Origin: Alistipes putredinis DSM 17216
GTDB taxonomy: Bacteria; Bacteroidota; Bacteroidia; Bacteroidales; Rikenellaceae
NCBI RefSeq assembly: GCF_000154465.1
Contig: NZ_DS499577.1
Coordinates: 1,052,013-1,116,012, forward strand
Direction of reading: 5' to 3'
Length of the DNA: 64,000 nt
This document shows, one piece after another, positions 47,953-57,754 of this stretch (positions are counted from its first letter, which is position 1; every line of letters starts with the position of its first letter). The notes under the pieces are model-generated. The model saw only the letters and a list, made by a program, of their open reading frames with translations, made no database searches and had not been told where the DNA came from. The translations under genes and the position numbers were made by a program.

Positions 47953-49361
47953 TGAGCAAGAAGATTCTGTTTTGCGCAGCGTTGGTGCTGGCGATTTTTG
48001 CAGGGGCCGCCCAGAAGCGGCAGGTGATGCTGGACCGCGTGGTGGCCGTCGTCGGCGGATCGTCGATCCTCTGGTCGGAGGTGGACGAATATGCGGGCGA
48101 GCTGGTGGAACAGCGCCGCCAGCAGGGTTACACTTCGGACCGCGATCCCCACGACGAAGCGCTCGAACAACTGCTGATGCAGAAGCTGCTGTTCAATCAG
48201 GCGCTCATCGATTCGGTGGATGTCAGCTATTCGGGCATCGCACAGCGGGTGGAAGCCCATTTGCAGGCGCTCATCGACGATGCGGGTTCTATCGCCGCGC
48301 TCGAAACCAAACAGCATATGCCGATCTTCAACGTGCGCGAAATGCTGCGTCAGCGTTACGAGGAGCAGGCATACGCCCAGGCTATGCAGAGTTCCGTAGT
48401 AGGGAAAATCAAGGTGATTCCCGGCGAGGTGGAGCGTTACTACAAGAAGACCGATCCGGACAGTCTGCCGACTATCCCCGAACAGTACGTTTATGCCCAG
48501 ATCACCCGTTTCCCGGCGTCGATCAAGGAGGCCAAGCAGCGCACCAAGGAGCGGTTGCTGGATATGCGCGAGCGCATCATCAAGGGGCAGACCCGTTTCG
48601 ACATCATGGCCCGCATGTATTCGATGGACGGTTCGGCCATCAGTGGCGGCGAACTGGACCCCCAGCCTTTGGACGGGTTCGTGCGGCAGTTTGCGGACGC
48701 ATTGGCCGATCTGAAGCCGGGACAGGTTTCCGAGGTCGTCGAAACGCAATACGGTTATCACCTGATTCAGTTGATCGACCAGAAGGGGCGTATGTACCAT
48801 GCGCGTCATATCGTGTTGCGACCCTCCTATACGCTCGAGGAGCTGGCGGCTCCGGCCCGTATGCTGGACAGTATCGCAAACCTGATCCGTAAGGATTCGA
48901 TTACTTTCGAGGAGGCGGCCCGGAAGTTTTCCGACGACGATAATTCGAAGATGAACGGCGGCGTGGTGACCAACCACGATTTGCTGGAACTTACTCAAAG
49001 GTGGGAAGCAAGTTATACCGAAACACGCTTCATGAAAGAAGATTTCGGCCGGGCCGGTGGCAAGAGCCTCGACGACTACAATGCCCTGCGCAATCTTAAG
49101 GAGGGCGAAATTTCCGACGCCTATCAGACCGAAGACTGGATGGGCAACCAGCTCAGCAAGATCGTCAAGCTCGTGAAGGTGATCCCTCCGCACAAGGTTT
49201 CGCTCGACGAGGACTATATTCGCGTCGAACAGCTGGCGCTGAACGCCAAACGCGAGAAAGTGTTCAAGGAGTGGCTCGACAAGAAGATCGAGGGCATGTA
49301 CATTTATATCGATCCCGAATTTCGGGACGGAGAGTTCGAAAATAAGAACTGGGTAAAATAG
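47952..49361 (+). CDS. surA: SurA-like peptidyl-prolyl isomerase
   Basis: 469 residues. Signal peptide (MSKKILFCAALVLAIFAGAAQ), N-terminal chaperone domain (LDRVVAVVGGSSILWSEVDEYAGELVEQR), then a parvulin-type domain around residues 170-275 (YVYAQITRFPASIKEAKQ ... FDIMARMYSMDGSAISGGELDPQPLDGFVRQFADALADLKPGQVSEVVETQYGYHLIQLID) and a second related region (YHARHIVLRP ... DEEA-type). It isomerises and escorts outer-membrane proteins in the periplasm. Confidence 0.88.
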   Translation: MSKKILFCAALVLAIFAGAAQKRQVMLDRVVAVVGGSSILWSEVDEYAGELVEQRRQQGYTSDRDPHDEALEQLLMQKLLFNQALIDSVDVSYSGIAQRVEAHLQALIDDAGSIAALETKQHMPIFNVREMLRQRYEEQAYAQAMQSSVVGKIKVIPGEVERYYKKTDPDSLPTIPEQYVYAQITRFPASIKEAKQRTKERLLDMRERIIKGQTRFDIMARMYSMDGSAISGGELDPQPLDGFVRQFADALADLKPGQVSEVVETQYGYHLIQLIDQKGRMYHARHIVLRPSYTLEELAAPARMLDSIANLIRKDSITFEEAARKFSDDDNSKMNGGVVTNHDLLELTQRWEASYTETRFMKEDFGRAGGKSLDDYNALRNLKEGEISDAYQTEDWMGNQLSKIVKLVKVIPPHKVSLDEDYIRVEQLALNAKREKVFKEWLDKKIEGMYIYIDPEFRDGEFENKNWVK

Positions 49362-49371
49362 AGATCGTCCG

Positions 49372-52083
49372 ATGCCGAAGGGATTGCGAAAAATAGTGTG
49401 CGCACTGCTGGTCGCAGGTGTCGCCGGAGGTGTGATCCTCGCGGGGAACAGGCCGCTGGCCGTTCCCGTTGCGGGTGTTCAGACCCCGTCGGCTCCGGGT
49501 GCTCCGGCCCAGGACCCCGAGTCGAACAAGGTGGTCGATTTCGTCGCCGACCGGGGATATCCCATTCCTTACGGCGATACGACCGCGACAGTGCTCGTAG
49601 GGCATTTCGCGGCCCAGCACAACGGGGCGGTCATTACCTGCGACAGCGCGATCCGCTACAACGACAAGCGCATCGAGTGCTTCGGCAACGTACTGATCAA
49701 TAAAAAAGAGACATACATTTACGGCGACCGGGCCGACTACAACGGTGAGATCAACGAGGCGCGGGTCTATGCTCCGCTGGTGAAGGTCGTCGATGGGGAT
49801 GCGACGCTCTATACTTATGATTTCCGGTTCAATACGCTGGACAATATTGGTACTTTCAGCGGAGGCGGTATGCTGACCAACCGCGAGAATCACCTCGAAT
49901 CCGACCGGGGCTACTATTATGCCGATACGCACCAGATTATCTGTGTGGATCGTGTCGAGATGCGCAACGACAAGTACGAACTCAAGGGCGATTCGGTGGT
50001 GTACGATACGGATACCGACCAGGCTCATTTCTTCGAGCGAACCAACATCTGGAACGAAGGCGGCGATTACATTTATGCCGACCGGGGACGTTACGAAAAG
50101 CCGCGCGAGCTTTACGTGCTGACTCGCAACGGGTATGTGATGACCGAAAAGCAGGAGCTGTGGAGCGACAGCCTCGACTATTACCGGGAGTCCGGGCATG
50201 CTCTTTTGTTCCGGAATATCCAGATCGACGACGCCGAGCACAAAGTGCTCGCTTTCGGCGATTACGGCGAATATTGGAAGGAGCCGGGCAATGCTCTGCT
50301 CACGCAGCGACCTTCGGTGGTCAGCTACGATACGAGTCAGAGCGATTCGCTCTATATGTGTGCCGATTCGATGTTTCTTTATACGATCTCGAAGAGCGAG
50401 CAGGCACGTGCCGATTCGTTGGCGAAGGTGAAGGCAAAGGCGGCAGATTCTCTGGCCGGCTCTAAGGGGGGATCGTCTGTGGATTCACTGGCTGCGAAAC
50501 CGAGTGCTGCGGATCCAAAAGCCTCGCAGGATGGATCGCAGGCGGATGCCGCTGCTCCGCAGGCTGCGGCCGGAGCCGTCGAAACCTCGTCCGAAACTGC
50601 GGATGCCGGTTCTGGTTCCGCTGCAGAACCCATAGCGGCTGTTCCGGCTGAAAAAGGAGGAACGGGGGGCGATTCTCTGGATGCCGCCCCAGCAATAGAT
50701 ACGCTTCTTTCCGACAGCCTTGATCGGGTGGGGGGCGGAATGACCCCTGCCGATTCCGTGGCCGCCGTTTCTGCGGTGGATACGCTTTTTTCCGACAGCC
50801 TTGCGCAGGCCGGTCCAAAATCGCTTCCTGCGGATTCTTCCGTGCATATTCTTTCCAAGCGGGAGCGGAAAGCCCAGGCCGACAGCTTGAAAGCTCAATT
50901 GCGGGCACAGGCCGACAGCATAGCGTCCGTGAAAAAGGCGCAGGCGGCAGCGGCCCGCAAGGAGAAGCTGGCGCAGATCGCCAAAGCACGTCAGGCTCGG
51001 GCTACTGCCAAGCTCGACGCTGCGAAACAGAAGGAGGAGGCATTGCGCAGAAAGAACCTGGAGCGCCGCGCCGAACGTATGGAGAAAATCTGGGCCAAGC
51101 GGCGTGCCAAAACCGGGAAGGCGATCCTGAAAGGCAAGCTTCCGGCGTCGGCTCTCGATTCGCTGGTCGCCGACTCCCTGCGGGAGGCCAGGGCTTTTGC
51201 CGCGTTGGATTCTTTGTTCCGGGACTCTCTTGCTGCGGATTCGCTGGGACGCGATTCCATGCAGCTCGATTCGCTCAAGGCCGGGGTTGCGGCAGCGGAC
51301 TCTTTGCGGGGGGATTCGATCGCTGCACCTGCTGGAGATTCCCTCTACCGGTTGGTCAAGGGGTATCGCCGGGTAAAGATCTTCCGCAACGACTTCCAGG
51401 CGGTCTGCGATTCCCTGGTGGCCGTTTCCACGGACTCGATGATCCTGCTCTATATCGATCCCGTGCTTTGGAATCAGGACAACCAGATCACTTCGGACGT
51501 GATGAAGATCTATACCGAAAACTCCAAACTCCAGAAAGCGGAATTCGTCGGCCGTCCGGTTATGTCGAGCGAGATCGACACGATGACTTACAACCAGGTG
51601 ACGGGCAAGCTGATTACTGCCTATTTCCGCAATAACAAGATCTATCGCAACGACGTGGACGGTAACGTGCAGACCATCTATTATATGCAGGAGGACGATT
51701 CGCCCGAACCGGTGGGGTTGATGTCCATCCAAAGCGGTGCGGCTACCTACTATATCGACAACAATACGGTCGAAGGCATTACCTACCGCAATCAGCCGGT
51801 CTATTCGATTTTCCCGATGGATAAGATTCCGGAGACGCAGGCTCTTTTTCTCGAAGATTTCAAGTGGGAGGGACACCGGCGCCCGGCGCTTCGGGAGGTT
51901 TTCGACCGGACGATTCGCCCTTCGGAGCGTGCGGAGAAGAGTGCGCTGCCGCGACCCGATTTTCCGATCACGCGCCGTATCGAGGAGTATAAAAAGTTGC
52001 TCATCGAGTCCGGAACCTGGGTGGACCGCGATGACAAGCTGACGCCCGAAGCGCTCGAGTGGCTTCACTGGCTGGGGTATTGA
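49372..52083 (+). CDS. OstA-like (LptA-family) protein with long DSL-rich insert
   Basis: 903 residues. Signal/TM at the N-terminus, then the OstA/LptA beta-jellyroll repeats (residues about 50-340: FVADRGYPIPYGDTTATVLVGHF, ITCDSAIRYNDKRIECFGNVLI, DRADYNGEINEARVY). A low-complexity region of about 290 residues rich in Ala, Asp, Ser, Leu and Lys ('DSL' every few residues) follows. It ends with another OstA-like part (FRNDFQAVCDSLVAVSTDSMILL...). LptA-type proteins carry LPS through the periplasm. The insert is unusual and may be surface- or wall-spanning. Confidence 0.8.
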   Translation: MPKGLRKIVCALLVAGVAGGVILAGNRPLAVPVAGVQTPSAPGAPAQDPESNKVVDFVADRGYPIPYGDTTATVLVGHFAAQHNGAVITCDSAIRYNDKRIECFGNVLINKKETYIYGDRADYNGEINEARVYAPLVKVVDGDATLYTYDFRFNTLDNIGTFSGGGMLTNRENHLESDRGYYYADTHQIICVDRVEMRNDKYELKGDSVVYDTDTDQAHFFERTNIWNEGGDYIYADRGRYEKPRELYVLTRNGYVMTEKQELWSDSLDYYRESGHALLFRNIQIDDAEHKVLAFGDYGEYWKEPGNALLTQRPSVVSYDTSQSDSLYMCADSMFLYTISKSEQARADSLAKVKAKAADSLAGSKGGSSVDSLAAKPSAADPKASQDGSQADAAAPQAAAGAVETSSETADAGSGSAAEPIAAVPAEKGGTGGDSLDAAPAIDTLLSDSLDRVGGGMTPADSVAAVSAVDTLFSDSLAQAGPKSLPADSSVHILSKRERKAQADSLKAQLRAQADSIASVKKAQAAAARKEKLAQIAKARQARATAKLDAAKQKEEALRRKNLERRAERMEKIWAKRRAKTGKAILKGKLPASALDSLVADSLREARAFAALDSLFRDSLAADSLGRDSMQLDSLKAGVAAADSLRGDSIAAPAGDSLYRLVKGYRRVKIFRNDFQAVCDSLVAVSTDSMILLYIDPVLWNQDNQITSDVMKIYTENSKLQKAEFVGRPVMSSEIDTMTYNQVTGKLITAYFRNNKIYRNDVDGNVQTIYYMQEDDSPEPVGLMSIQSGAATYYIDNNTVEGITYRNQPVYSIFPMDKIPETQALFLEDFKWEGHRRPALREVFDRTIRPSERAEKSALPRPDFPITRRIEEYKKLLIESGTWVDRDDKLTPEALEWLHWLGY

Positions 52084-52128
52084 TCTCAGTCATACGGCTC
52101 TCTTTGGGCTTTCGGATAGGATATAATC

Positions 52129-52171
52129 GGCCCTCCCGGATTCATCCCGTTAGGGAGAATCCGGGAGGGCC
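52129..52171. terminator. Strong hairpin terminator
   Basis: A 15-bp stem GGCCCTCCCGGATTC/GAATCCGGGAGGGCC with a 13-base loop sits 46 bases after the OstA-like stop. It probably ends the surA-ostA operon. Bases 52172-52369 have no gene I can support. Confidence 0.75.
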
Positions 52172-52369
52172 GGTTTGTCAGGTCGGTGAGAAATTCTTTC
52201 GTTTTAGGCGGAAGAGGGGAAGATATGCGCTATTTTTGTTCTCCGAATCAAAAGACCGTGCTTCGGACGCGCCGTATTGTCGAGCTGCGGAGCGGTCCGA
52301 AGAATGCGAAAGTTGCGAAAGAGATTCCGTACTCCGGAGTGCGGAGCCGTCGGTAAAAAGAGTCGATTT

Positions 52370-53557
52370 ATGAAAAAGAGTTTGATCGCCCTGGCTTTCG
52401 GCACGTTGGCTCTCGGTATGGCCGAGTTCGTCATGATGGGGATTCTGCCCGATGTGGCGAGGGATTTAGGCGTTTCCATCCCCCGGGCCGGGGACCTGAT
52501 TTCGGCCTATGCCATCGGGGTTTGCGTCGGGGCTCCCGCGACGGTGCTCATCGCACGTAAGCGGGCGTTGAAGGGGATTCTGCTCGCTCTTGCCGCTCTT
52601 ATTGTCCTGGGTAACGTCTGCGCTTCGCTGGCGCCCGACTTTTGGATGCTCTTGGCGATGCGGTTCGTGTCGGGCCTGCCTCACGGGGCTTTCTTCGGCG
52701 TAGGTTCGATCGTTGCGGAGCGGGTGGCCGATCCGGGACACAAAACCCAGGCCGTGTCTATCATGATCCTCGGGATGACTGTCGCCAACCTGTTCTGTGT
52801 GCCGTTGGGTACCTATTTGGGCAGCTATCTTTCGTGGCGGCTGGCTTTCGGGATGGTCGGGCTGTGGGGAATTATGGCTCTGCTGCTGATCGCCCGCTGG
52901 GTGCCTGCCCTGCCGGCGCTGCCCGATACGGGATTGAAGGGGCAATTCCGGTTCCTCGGTTCGCGGGCTCCCTGGCTGATTCTGTTGGCTACGCTGCTGG
53001 CCAATGGAGGTGTTTTCTGCTGGTACAGCTACGTGACTCCGACCATGACGCGTGTGGCGGGCATCCCCGGGCAGGCGATGACAGCCGTGATGATGGTCGC
53101 GGGGCTGGGAATGCTGGTGGGTAATCTCGCGGGCGGGCATCTGTCGGACCGCTTCTCTCCCGAACGGGTCGCCCGCTTTATTCAGGGGATGATCTGTCTG
53201 TTGCTCGTAGGGATCTTCTTCGCGGCTCGGATCGACTGGCTCGTGATTCCGCTGATGTTCCTGACGACGGCTTCGCTCTTCGGGGTTTCATCGCCCCAGC
53301 AACTGCTTATTTTGGAGAATGCGCCGGGCGGGGAGATGCTCGGCGCCGCGTCGATCCAGATCGCGTTCAACCTCGGTAACGCTTTGGGTGCCTACTTCGG
53401 CGGTCTGCCGATCAGTTTCGGCCTGGGGCCTCAATATGCCGCCCTGCCCGGTGCGGCGATGGCCCTGCTGGGCTTCGTCATGTTCTCCGTCTATTGCAGT
53501 CTTTACGGTCGGAATAAAACTCATAGAATATTGTCGGAAAATGAAATGCGCGGATAA
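52370..53557 (+). CDS. MFS transporter (DHA1/AraJ-like)
   Basis: 395 residues from the ATG at 52370-52372 (MKKSLIALAFGTLALGMAEFV). Twelve hydrophobic helices are visible. MFS signatures include GMAEFVMMGILPDVA, LIARKRALKGILLALAALIV, RFVSGLPHGAFFGVGSIVAERV and the second-half LAGGHLSDRFSPERVARF. The family exports sugars or drugs; substrate not predictable. Overlaps the Nudix gene by 17 bases. Confidence 0.85.
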   Translation: MKKSLIALAFGTLALGMAEFVMMGILPDVARDLGVSIPRAGDLISAYAIGVCVGAPATVLIARKRALKGILLALAALIVLGNVCASLAPDFWMLLAMRFVSGLPHGAFFGVGSIVAERVADPGHKTQAVSIMILGMTVANLFCVPLGTYLGSYLSWRLAFGMVGLWGIMALLLIARWVPALPALPDTGLKGQFRFLGSRAPWLILLATLLANGGVFCWYSYVTPTMTRVAGIPGQAMTAVMMVAGLGMLVGNLAGGHLSDRFSPERVARFIQGMICLLLVGIFFAARIDWLVIPLMFLTTASLFGVSSPQQLLILENAPGGEMLGAASIQIAFNLGNALGAYFGGLPISFGLGPQYAALPGAAMALLGFVMFSVYCSLYGRNKTHRILSENEMRG

Positions 53558-54062
53558 TCGGGAAGAGCTGTTCCCGGTGGTCGATGCTGCCGGACGTGTC
53601 GTCGGCCGGGCCACGCGGGGCGAGTGCCACGGCGGGTCGATGCTGTTGCATCCGGTGGTGCACCTCCATCTGTTCAACTCCCGTGGGGAGCTTTACCTGC
53701 AAAAACGTCCGGCGTGGAAGGATATCCAGCCCGGACGGTGGGATACGGCCGTAGGCGGCCATGTGGATTGGGGGGAAGAGCCTCTCGTTGCCCTGCGGCG
53801 CGAGGTGCGCGAGGAGGTCGGCGTGACGGATTTCGAGCCGCAGCACGTGCTGACCTACCTGTTCGAGTCGGAACGCGAACGGGAGTTGGTCTATGTCTAT
53901 AAGACGGTGTACGATGGGCCTGTCGTACCGAGCGGCGAGTTGGACGGAGGTCGCTTCTGGACACTGCGCGAGATCGCCGAAGGAGTGGGCGGCGGGATCT
54001 TTACCCCCAATTTCGAAGGCGAGATCCGCCGTGTGGCGGAGCTGCCGGATGTCGGGCGTTGA
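53541..54062 (+). CDS. Nudix hydrolase
   Basis: 173 residues from the ATG at 53541. The Nudix box GGHVDWGEEPLVALRREVREEVGV (G-x5-E-x7-R-E-x2-E-E-x-G) is complete. The N-terminus (ELFPVVDAAGRVVGRATRGECHGGSMLLHPVVHLHL) matches the isopentenyl-diphosphate-isomerase/YfcD-like subgroup, which handles nucleotide or isoprenoid diphosphates. Coupled to the MFS transporter, perhaps in detoxification. Confidence 0.9.
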   Translation: MKCADNREELFPVVDAAGRVVGRATRGECHGGSMLLHPVVHLHLFNSRGELYLQKRPAWKDIQPGRWDTAVGGHVDWGEEPLVALRREVREEVGVTDFEPQHVLTYLFESERERELVYVYKTVYDGPVVPSGELDGGRFWTLREIAEGVGGGIFTPNFEGEIRRVAELPDVGR

Positions 54063-54123
54063 GTCCCCGGTTCCGTTCGCTGCGCCTCTTCGGAACGCAG
54101 GGCGGTCTGCCGTCCGGCGACCG

Positions 54124-55785
54124 CTAAATAAAGCACATGATCAGAATCTGAATGATGATGACCCGCAGGAACATGCATACGGGATAGACCGTCGCGTACG
54201 CCACGGCCGGATGATCGCCGGGGATCGAGTCGTTGGCATAGTTCAGCGCCATCGGGTTGGCCATGCTGCCGCACATGATGCCGGCTACCTGTCCGAAATC
54301 GAGTTTGAAGAACCGCAGCGACAGGGCGGCTACGATAACGATGGGGACGAACGTGAGGAGGAATCCCAGTCCGATCCAGAGCATTCCTTCGGGGCGCATG
54401 ATCGTTTCGACGAAATGGGCGCCCGCTTCGAGCCCCAGGCAGGCCAGATAGAGCGACAGTCCCAATGCCCGGAGCATCAGGTTGGCGCTCAACGTGGTGT
54501 AGGTGACGATGTGGATGCGGGGGCCGAAGGTCCCGATCAGGATGCCGAGGATGATCGGGCCGCCTGCGAGTCCCAGTTTGACAGGGAGACTGATACCCGG
54601 TACCGCGAAAGGGATGCTTCCCAGCAGCAGGCCCAGGAGCAAACCGATGAAAACCGGAATCAGGTTGGGTTCGTCGAGCTGTTTGACGGCATTGCCGAGG
54701 ATTTTTTCGACGCCTTCGATCGCCTGCGCTTCACCCACTACCGTCAGGCTGTCGCCCAGTTGCAGCGTGAGATCGGGCGTGGCGAGCAGTTGTACGCCCG
54801 AACGATGCACCCGGCTGATGTTGATGCCGTACAGGTTTCGCAGACGCAGCGAGCTGAGTTTGCGGCCGTTGATTTCGGGGCGGGTGACGATGATCGACCG
54901 GGAGATGAGCTGGCTGTCCAATGCGTTCCAGTCGATGTCGTGCGTATTCCAGTCTTTCTGTACCCGCTCGCCGAAGAGGAGTTCCAGTGCCTGCACGTCG
55001 TCCGGCGAGGTGATTACCAGTACCAGATCACCCGATTCGAGGGTCGAGTCCGAAGTCGGAATCGAAACCTGCCCGGCACGCCAAAGGCGGGAGATGACGA
55101 AATGGTGGTGGCTGTATGCCGCGACGTCGCGGATGCTTTTACCGACGACGCCGGGGTTGGAAATCTTGAATTCGACGATGAAGATATTCTTTTTATGTTC
55201 GGCGTCCGGTTGCGGAATGTCCGAGGGCCGGGCGAAGAGTTTGCGTACGGCGATGATGCCCAGAATCACGCCTACGACACCCAGCGGGTAGGTCAATGCA
55301 CAGCCCAGCGTGGCGTTGTTGCTGTCCAACTGCATCTGCGAGAGCATCTGTTGTGCCGCACCGAGCGCCGGGGTGTTGGTCGTGGCGCCGCACAGGATGC
55401 CTGCCATGTCGCTCATGGGAACACGGGTCGCATAGCCGAGCCCTACGGCCAGTGCCGAACCTGTCAGGACGATGAGCGTGGCGAGCGAAACCAGCCGGAT
55501 GCCGCCCGAGCGGAGCGAACTGAAGAAACCGGGGCCGACCTGCAATCCCAATGCATAGACGAAGAGTACGAGCCCGAAACTTTCGGCGAAAGCCAGCATC
55601 GAAGGATCGACCGAGAGTCCGAAATGGCCCGCTGCGATGCCGATGAAGAAAACGAACGTCACGCCGAGCGAAATTCCGAAAAAACGCACTTTGCCCAGCA
55701 TCATGCCGAACACCGAGATCAGCGAGAGCACGACGACGGCTTGAATGGCCGAATGTTGGGTAAAAAGATCCGTAAACCAGTCCAT
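54124..55785 (-). CDS. AspT/YidE/YbjL-type antiporter with TrkA_C domains
   Basis: 553 residues from the ATG at 55783-55785; a longer upstream frame is rejected. First half: about five helices (LSLISVFGMMLGKVRFF; LVLFVYALGLQVGPGFFSSLRSG; GILCGATTNTPALGAAQQML). Middle: two TrkA_C (RCK-C) domains (about residues 190-370). Second half: five more helices (LNLIPVFIGLLLGLLLGSIPF; LSLYLACLGLEAGAHF; GIMCGSMANPMALNYA). The family exchanges amino or dicarboxylic acids. Common in Bacteroidota, substrate unknown. Confidence 0.88.
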   Translation of the reverse strand: MDWFTDLFTQHSAIQAVVVLSLISVFGMMLGKVRFFGISLGVTFVFFIGIAAGHFGLSVDPSMLAFAESFGLVLFVYALGLQVGPGFFSSLRSGGIRLVSLATLIVLTGSALAVGLGYATRVPMSDMAGILCGATTNTPALGAAQQMLSQMQLDSNNATLGCALTYPLGVVGVILGIIAVRKLFARPSDIPQPDAEHKKNIFIVEFKISNPGVVGKSIRDVAAYSHHHFVISRLWRAGQVSIPTSDSTLESGDLVLVITSPDDVQALELLFGERVQKDWNTHDIDWNALDSQLISRSIIVTRPEINGRKLSSLRLRNLYGINISRVHRSGVQLLATPDLTLQLGDSLTVVGEAQAIEGVEKILGNAVKQLDEPNLIPVFIGLLLGLLLGSIPFAVPGISLPVKLGLAGGPIILGILIGTFGPRIHIVTYTTLSANLMLRALGLSLYLACLGLEAGAHFVETIMRPEGMLWIGLGFLLTFVPIVIVAALSLRFFKLDFGQVAGIMCGSMANPMALNYANDSIPGDHPAVAYATVYPVCMFLRVIIIQILIMCFI

Positions 55786-55925
55786 TTTGTTTCGTTCCGG
55801 GATTGTTCCGGCTGCAAAAATAGCTGTTTTTTCCGAATGGAGATGTGCGGATGCCTCTTTTTGCCGGATCGCAGGAATGAACGGGCCGAATATCCTTATT
55901 GCCAGGGACGGGCGTATCCGTCGGA

Positions 55926-56195
55926 TCATTTCCGGGGAGAGGGTGTATGGCGCCTTGTCGGGAAGCGCTCTCTTCGCATTTTCGGAGTAGGCCGGCCGGC
56001 GAGTTCGCGGAGCGTGTCGCCGTTGGCGCGGAGGATGGTCAGGATGCGCTCCTCGGAGAGAAAGAATTCCTCTTCGGAGAGGATTTTCAGGGTGTCGTCG
56101 AAGCGCAGACGCTGCGTTTCGGTCCAGTAGTGATAGCGGTGGCAGAGCATTTCGTCGCGTCGGGCGATCAGGGCTTTGTTGCGTCCTCGGGGCAT
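55926..56195 (-). CDS. Conserved hypothetical, widespread in Bacteroidota
   Basis: 89 residues. 'MPRGRNKALIARRDEMLCHRYHYWTETQRLRFDDTLKILSEEEFFLSEERILTILRANG' resembles a frequent small Bacteroidota protein with repeated helices and 'FFLSEERI'. I recall these as unassigned. The basic tail (TPKMRRERFPTRRHTPSPRK) suggests nucleic acid contact. Confidence 0.7.
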   Translation of the reverse strand: MPRGRNKALIARRDEMLCHRYHYWTETQRLRFDDTLKILSEEEFFLSEERILTILRANGDTLRELAGRPTPKMRRERFPTRRHTPSPRK

Positions 56196-56395
56196 GTCGT
56201 GTGTTTTTTAGTCGGATGAAACAGTGTCATTGCCGTCCGGAAGAGTCCGGCGACAGGCGGAAATCGAAAAAATAGAGAAAGGATGGGCGCCCGTTTCGGG
56301 AAACGGGAAGGGCGCGTCTGCAAATATACGCTGACGAAAAGGCGAAGTCAAGAGGTCGTCGTGTTTTTTTGAGTTTTCGAATTAAATATTATTCG

Positions 56396-56403
56396 TATAT
56401 TTG
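56396..56403 (+). promoter_or_regulatory. -7 element before the cobalamin riboswitch
   Basis: TATATTTG matches the consensus -7 and lies just upstream of the riboswitch start. No good -33 box at the usual distance; the region before it is AT-rich. The 56196-56395 stretch has no gene I can support. Confidence 0.55.
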
Positions 56404-56411
56404 CACCCGCA

Positions 56412-56592
56412 AAAGGTATCCGTATGTTTTTTCGAAGCGTGCGGAGTAATAGGGAATCCGGTGCGAATCCGGAACAGTGCTCGCTGCTGTAAGTCCTGTT
56501 TCCTTTCGGGGAATAGTTCGATCGCTCTCTTTTGCCACTGGCCATGAAGCCGGGAAGGCGCGACGGACGGGATGAGTCAGAAGACCTGCCTT
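56412..56592 (+). promoter_or_regulatory. Cobalamin (AdoCbl) riboswitch
   Basis: The class is clear: AATAGGGAATCCGGTGCG, then AATCCGGAACAGTGCTCG, then GCCACTGG, CCGGGAAGGCG and GATGAGTCAGAAGACCTGCC, the conserved core and P3-P6 elements of B12 riboswitches. It lies about 185 bases before the DUF4465 lipoprotein ATG and should repress it when cobalamin is bound. Confidence 0.93.
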
Positions 56593-56777
56593 TGCACGAA
56601 GATTTTACACCTGCGGGTCACGGGATGGAATCACGAATGTCGGTTGCTCTGTTTGCTCGATTTCCCCATTCAGTCGATTTTTCCGGACCCGGTGTTGCCA
56701 TGAGTCCCCGAAGCGTATGCTTTGCGGCGATCTTTCGTACAGGAGGAAACATACAATTTATTAAATAATAAAAGATT

Positions 56778-57575
56778 ATGAAAAAAAGAGTATTTTTGGC
56801 TTTGCTGGCTGCGGCTGCGGTAACTTTCGTCGGATGTTCGAAGGACGACGACGGGCCGGACGAAGGACCCCAGACCTATACGATCACTTTCGAGGGCGAC
56901 GACTGGTCGCCGCTGGTGGTGGCGAACTATAACGGCGGTAAGGCGATGTCCGTAGTTTACGAAGATAAGGCGTACACCTGGACCGATCAGACCACGCAGC
57001 TGACTTCGCCCTGTCCCGAAGGTTGGGGATACCCGTTTATGGTATCGTCCTACAACTCCAAGGATATCGAGAAGTTCAACACCTACGAGCTTGACCTTTA
57101 CCTATACAATGCCCGGAACGAGGATGCTACTACGGGCGGCGGCCACGACGGATCGGATAATTTCCTTATCGGTTACGGTAACTACGACGAGGCGCATCCC
57201 GACTATGGCGACAGCCGTCCTATTTTCGCTTTCGCCGATGGTGTGGCGCGTACGATCCAGAGCTGCTATATCAATTCGACCTGTTATTTCCTGAGTGTGG
57301 CAGCCAAGGGCAATGCTCTCGCACCTGCGCTTGAAGAGGGCCAGGATGTACTGATTCATGCTACGGGCTACGATGCCGCAGGTAAGGAGACCGGCACCGT
57401 GACGATGACTTTCGCATCGAAGGACAAGCTGATTAAGGAGTGGACCAAATGGGACCTCTCTTCGCTGGGCAAGGTGGCGAAGGTTCGTTTCAATATGACG
57501 GGCGGCCCCGATAACGGCTATGGCTTCTCGATGCCGGCCTATTATGCTCTGGATGACATTACGATCGAGCTGTAA
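56778..57575 (+). CDS. DUF4465 lipoprotein, B12-regulated
   Basis: 265 residues. Lipoprotein signal (MKKRVFLALLAAAAVTFVGC), then an all-beta DUF4465 domain: TITFEGDDWSPLVVANYNGGK ... DGSDNFLIGYGNYDE ... GYGFSMPAYYALDDITIEL. In Bacteroidota this family is often B12-riboswitch regulated, and to my recollection includes surface cobalamin-binding (BtuH-type) proteins; I cannot confirm that here. Likely a surface lipoprotein for corrinoid capture. Confidence 0.8.
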   Translation: MKKRVFLALLAAAAVTFVGCSKDDDGPDEGPQTYTITFEGDDWSPLVVANYNGGKAMSVVYEDKAYTWTDQTTQLTSPCPEGWGYPFMVSSYNSKDIEKFNTYELDLYLYNARNEDATTGGGHDGSDNFLIGYGNYDEAHPDYGDSRPIFAFADGVARTIQSCYINSTCYFLSVAAKGNALAPALEEGQDVLIHATGYDAAGKETGTVTMTFASKDKLIKEWTKWDLSSLGKVAKVRFNMTGGPDNGYGFSMPAYYALDDITIEL

Positions 57576-57754
57576 TGTTTTTCCGGAGAGTTTCCGGACC
57601 GATTTCGGCGATCGTTTCCGACTTGCGGAAAAGTCCGTGACGGACTGCACCGGGCGGAGGCGACGACTTTTGAAGATAAATCGTTTTTGTGTGCGTCGGC
57701 AGGGCGGGTTTCCGCTCTGCCGCGTGCCGTAAACGCGAATATATGTAACGTGCT

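Noticed and set aside
53893..56130. A 745-codon open frame on the plus strand.
   Set aside because: It lies antisense to the AspT/YidE-type transporter, starts inside the Nudix gene and has the Arg/Gln/Asp-rich composition typical of a reversed GC-rich gene.
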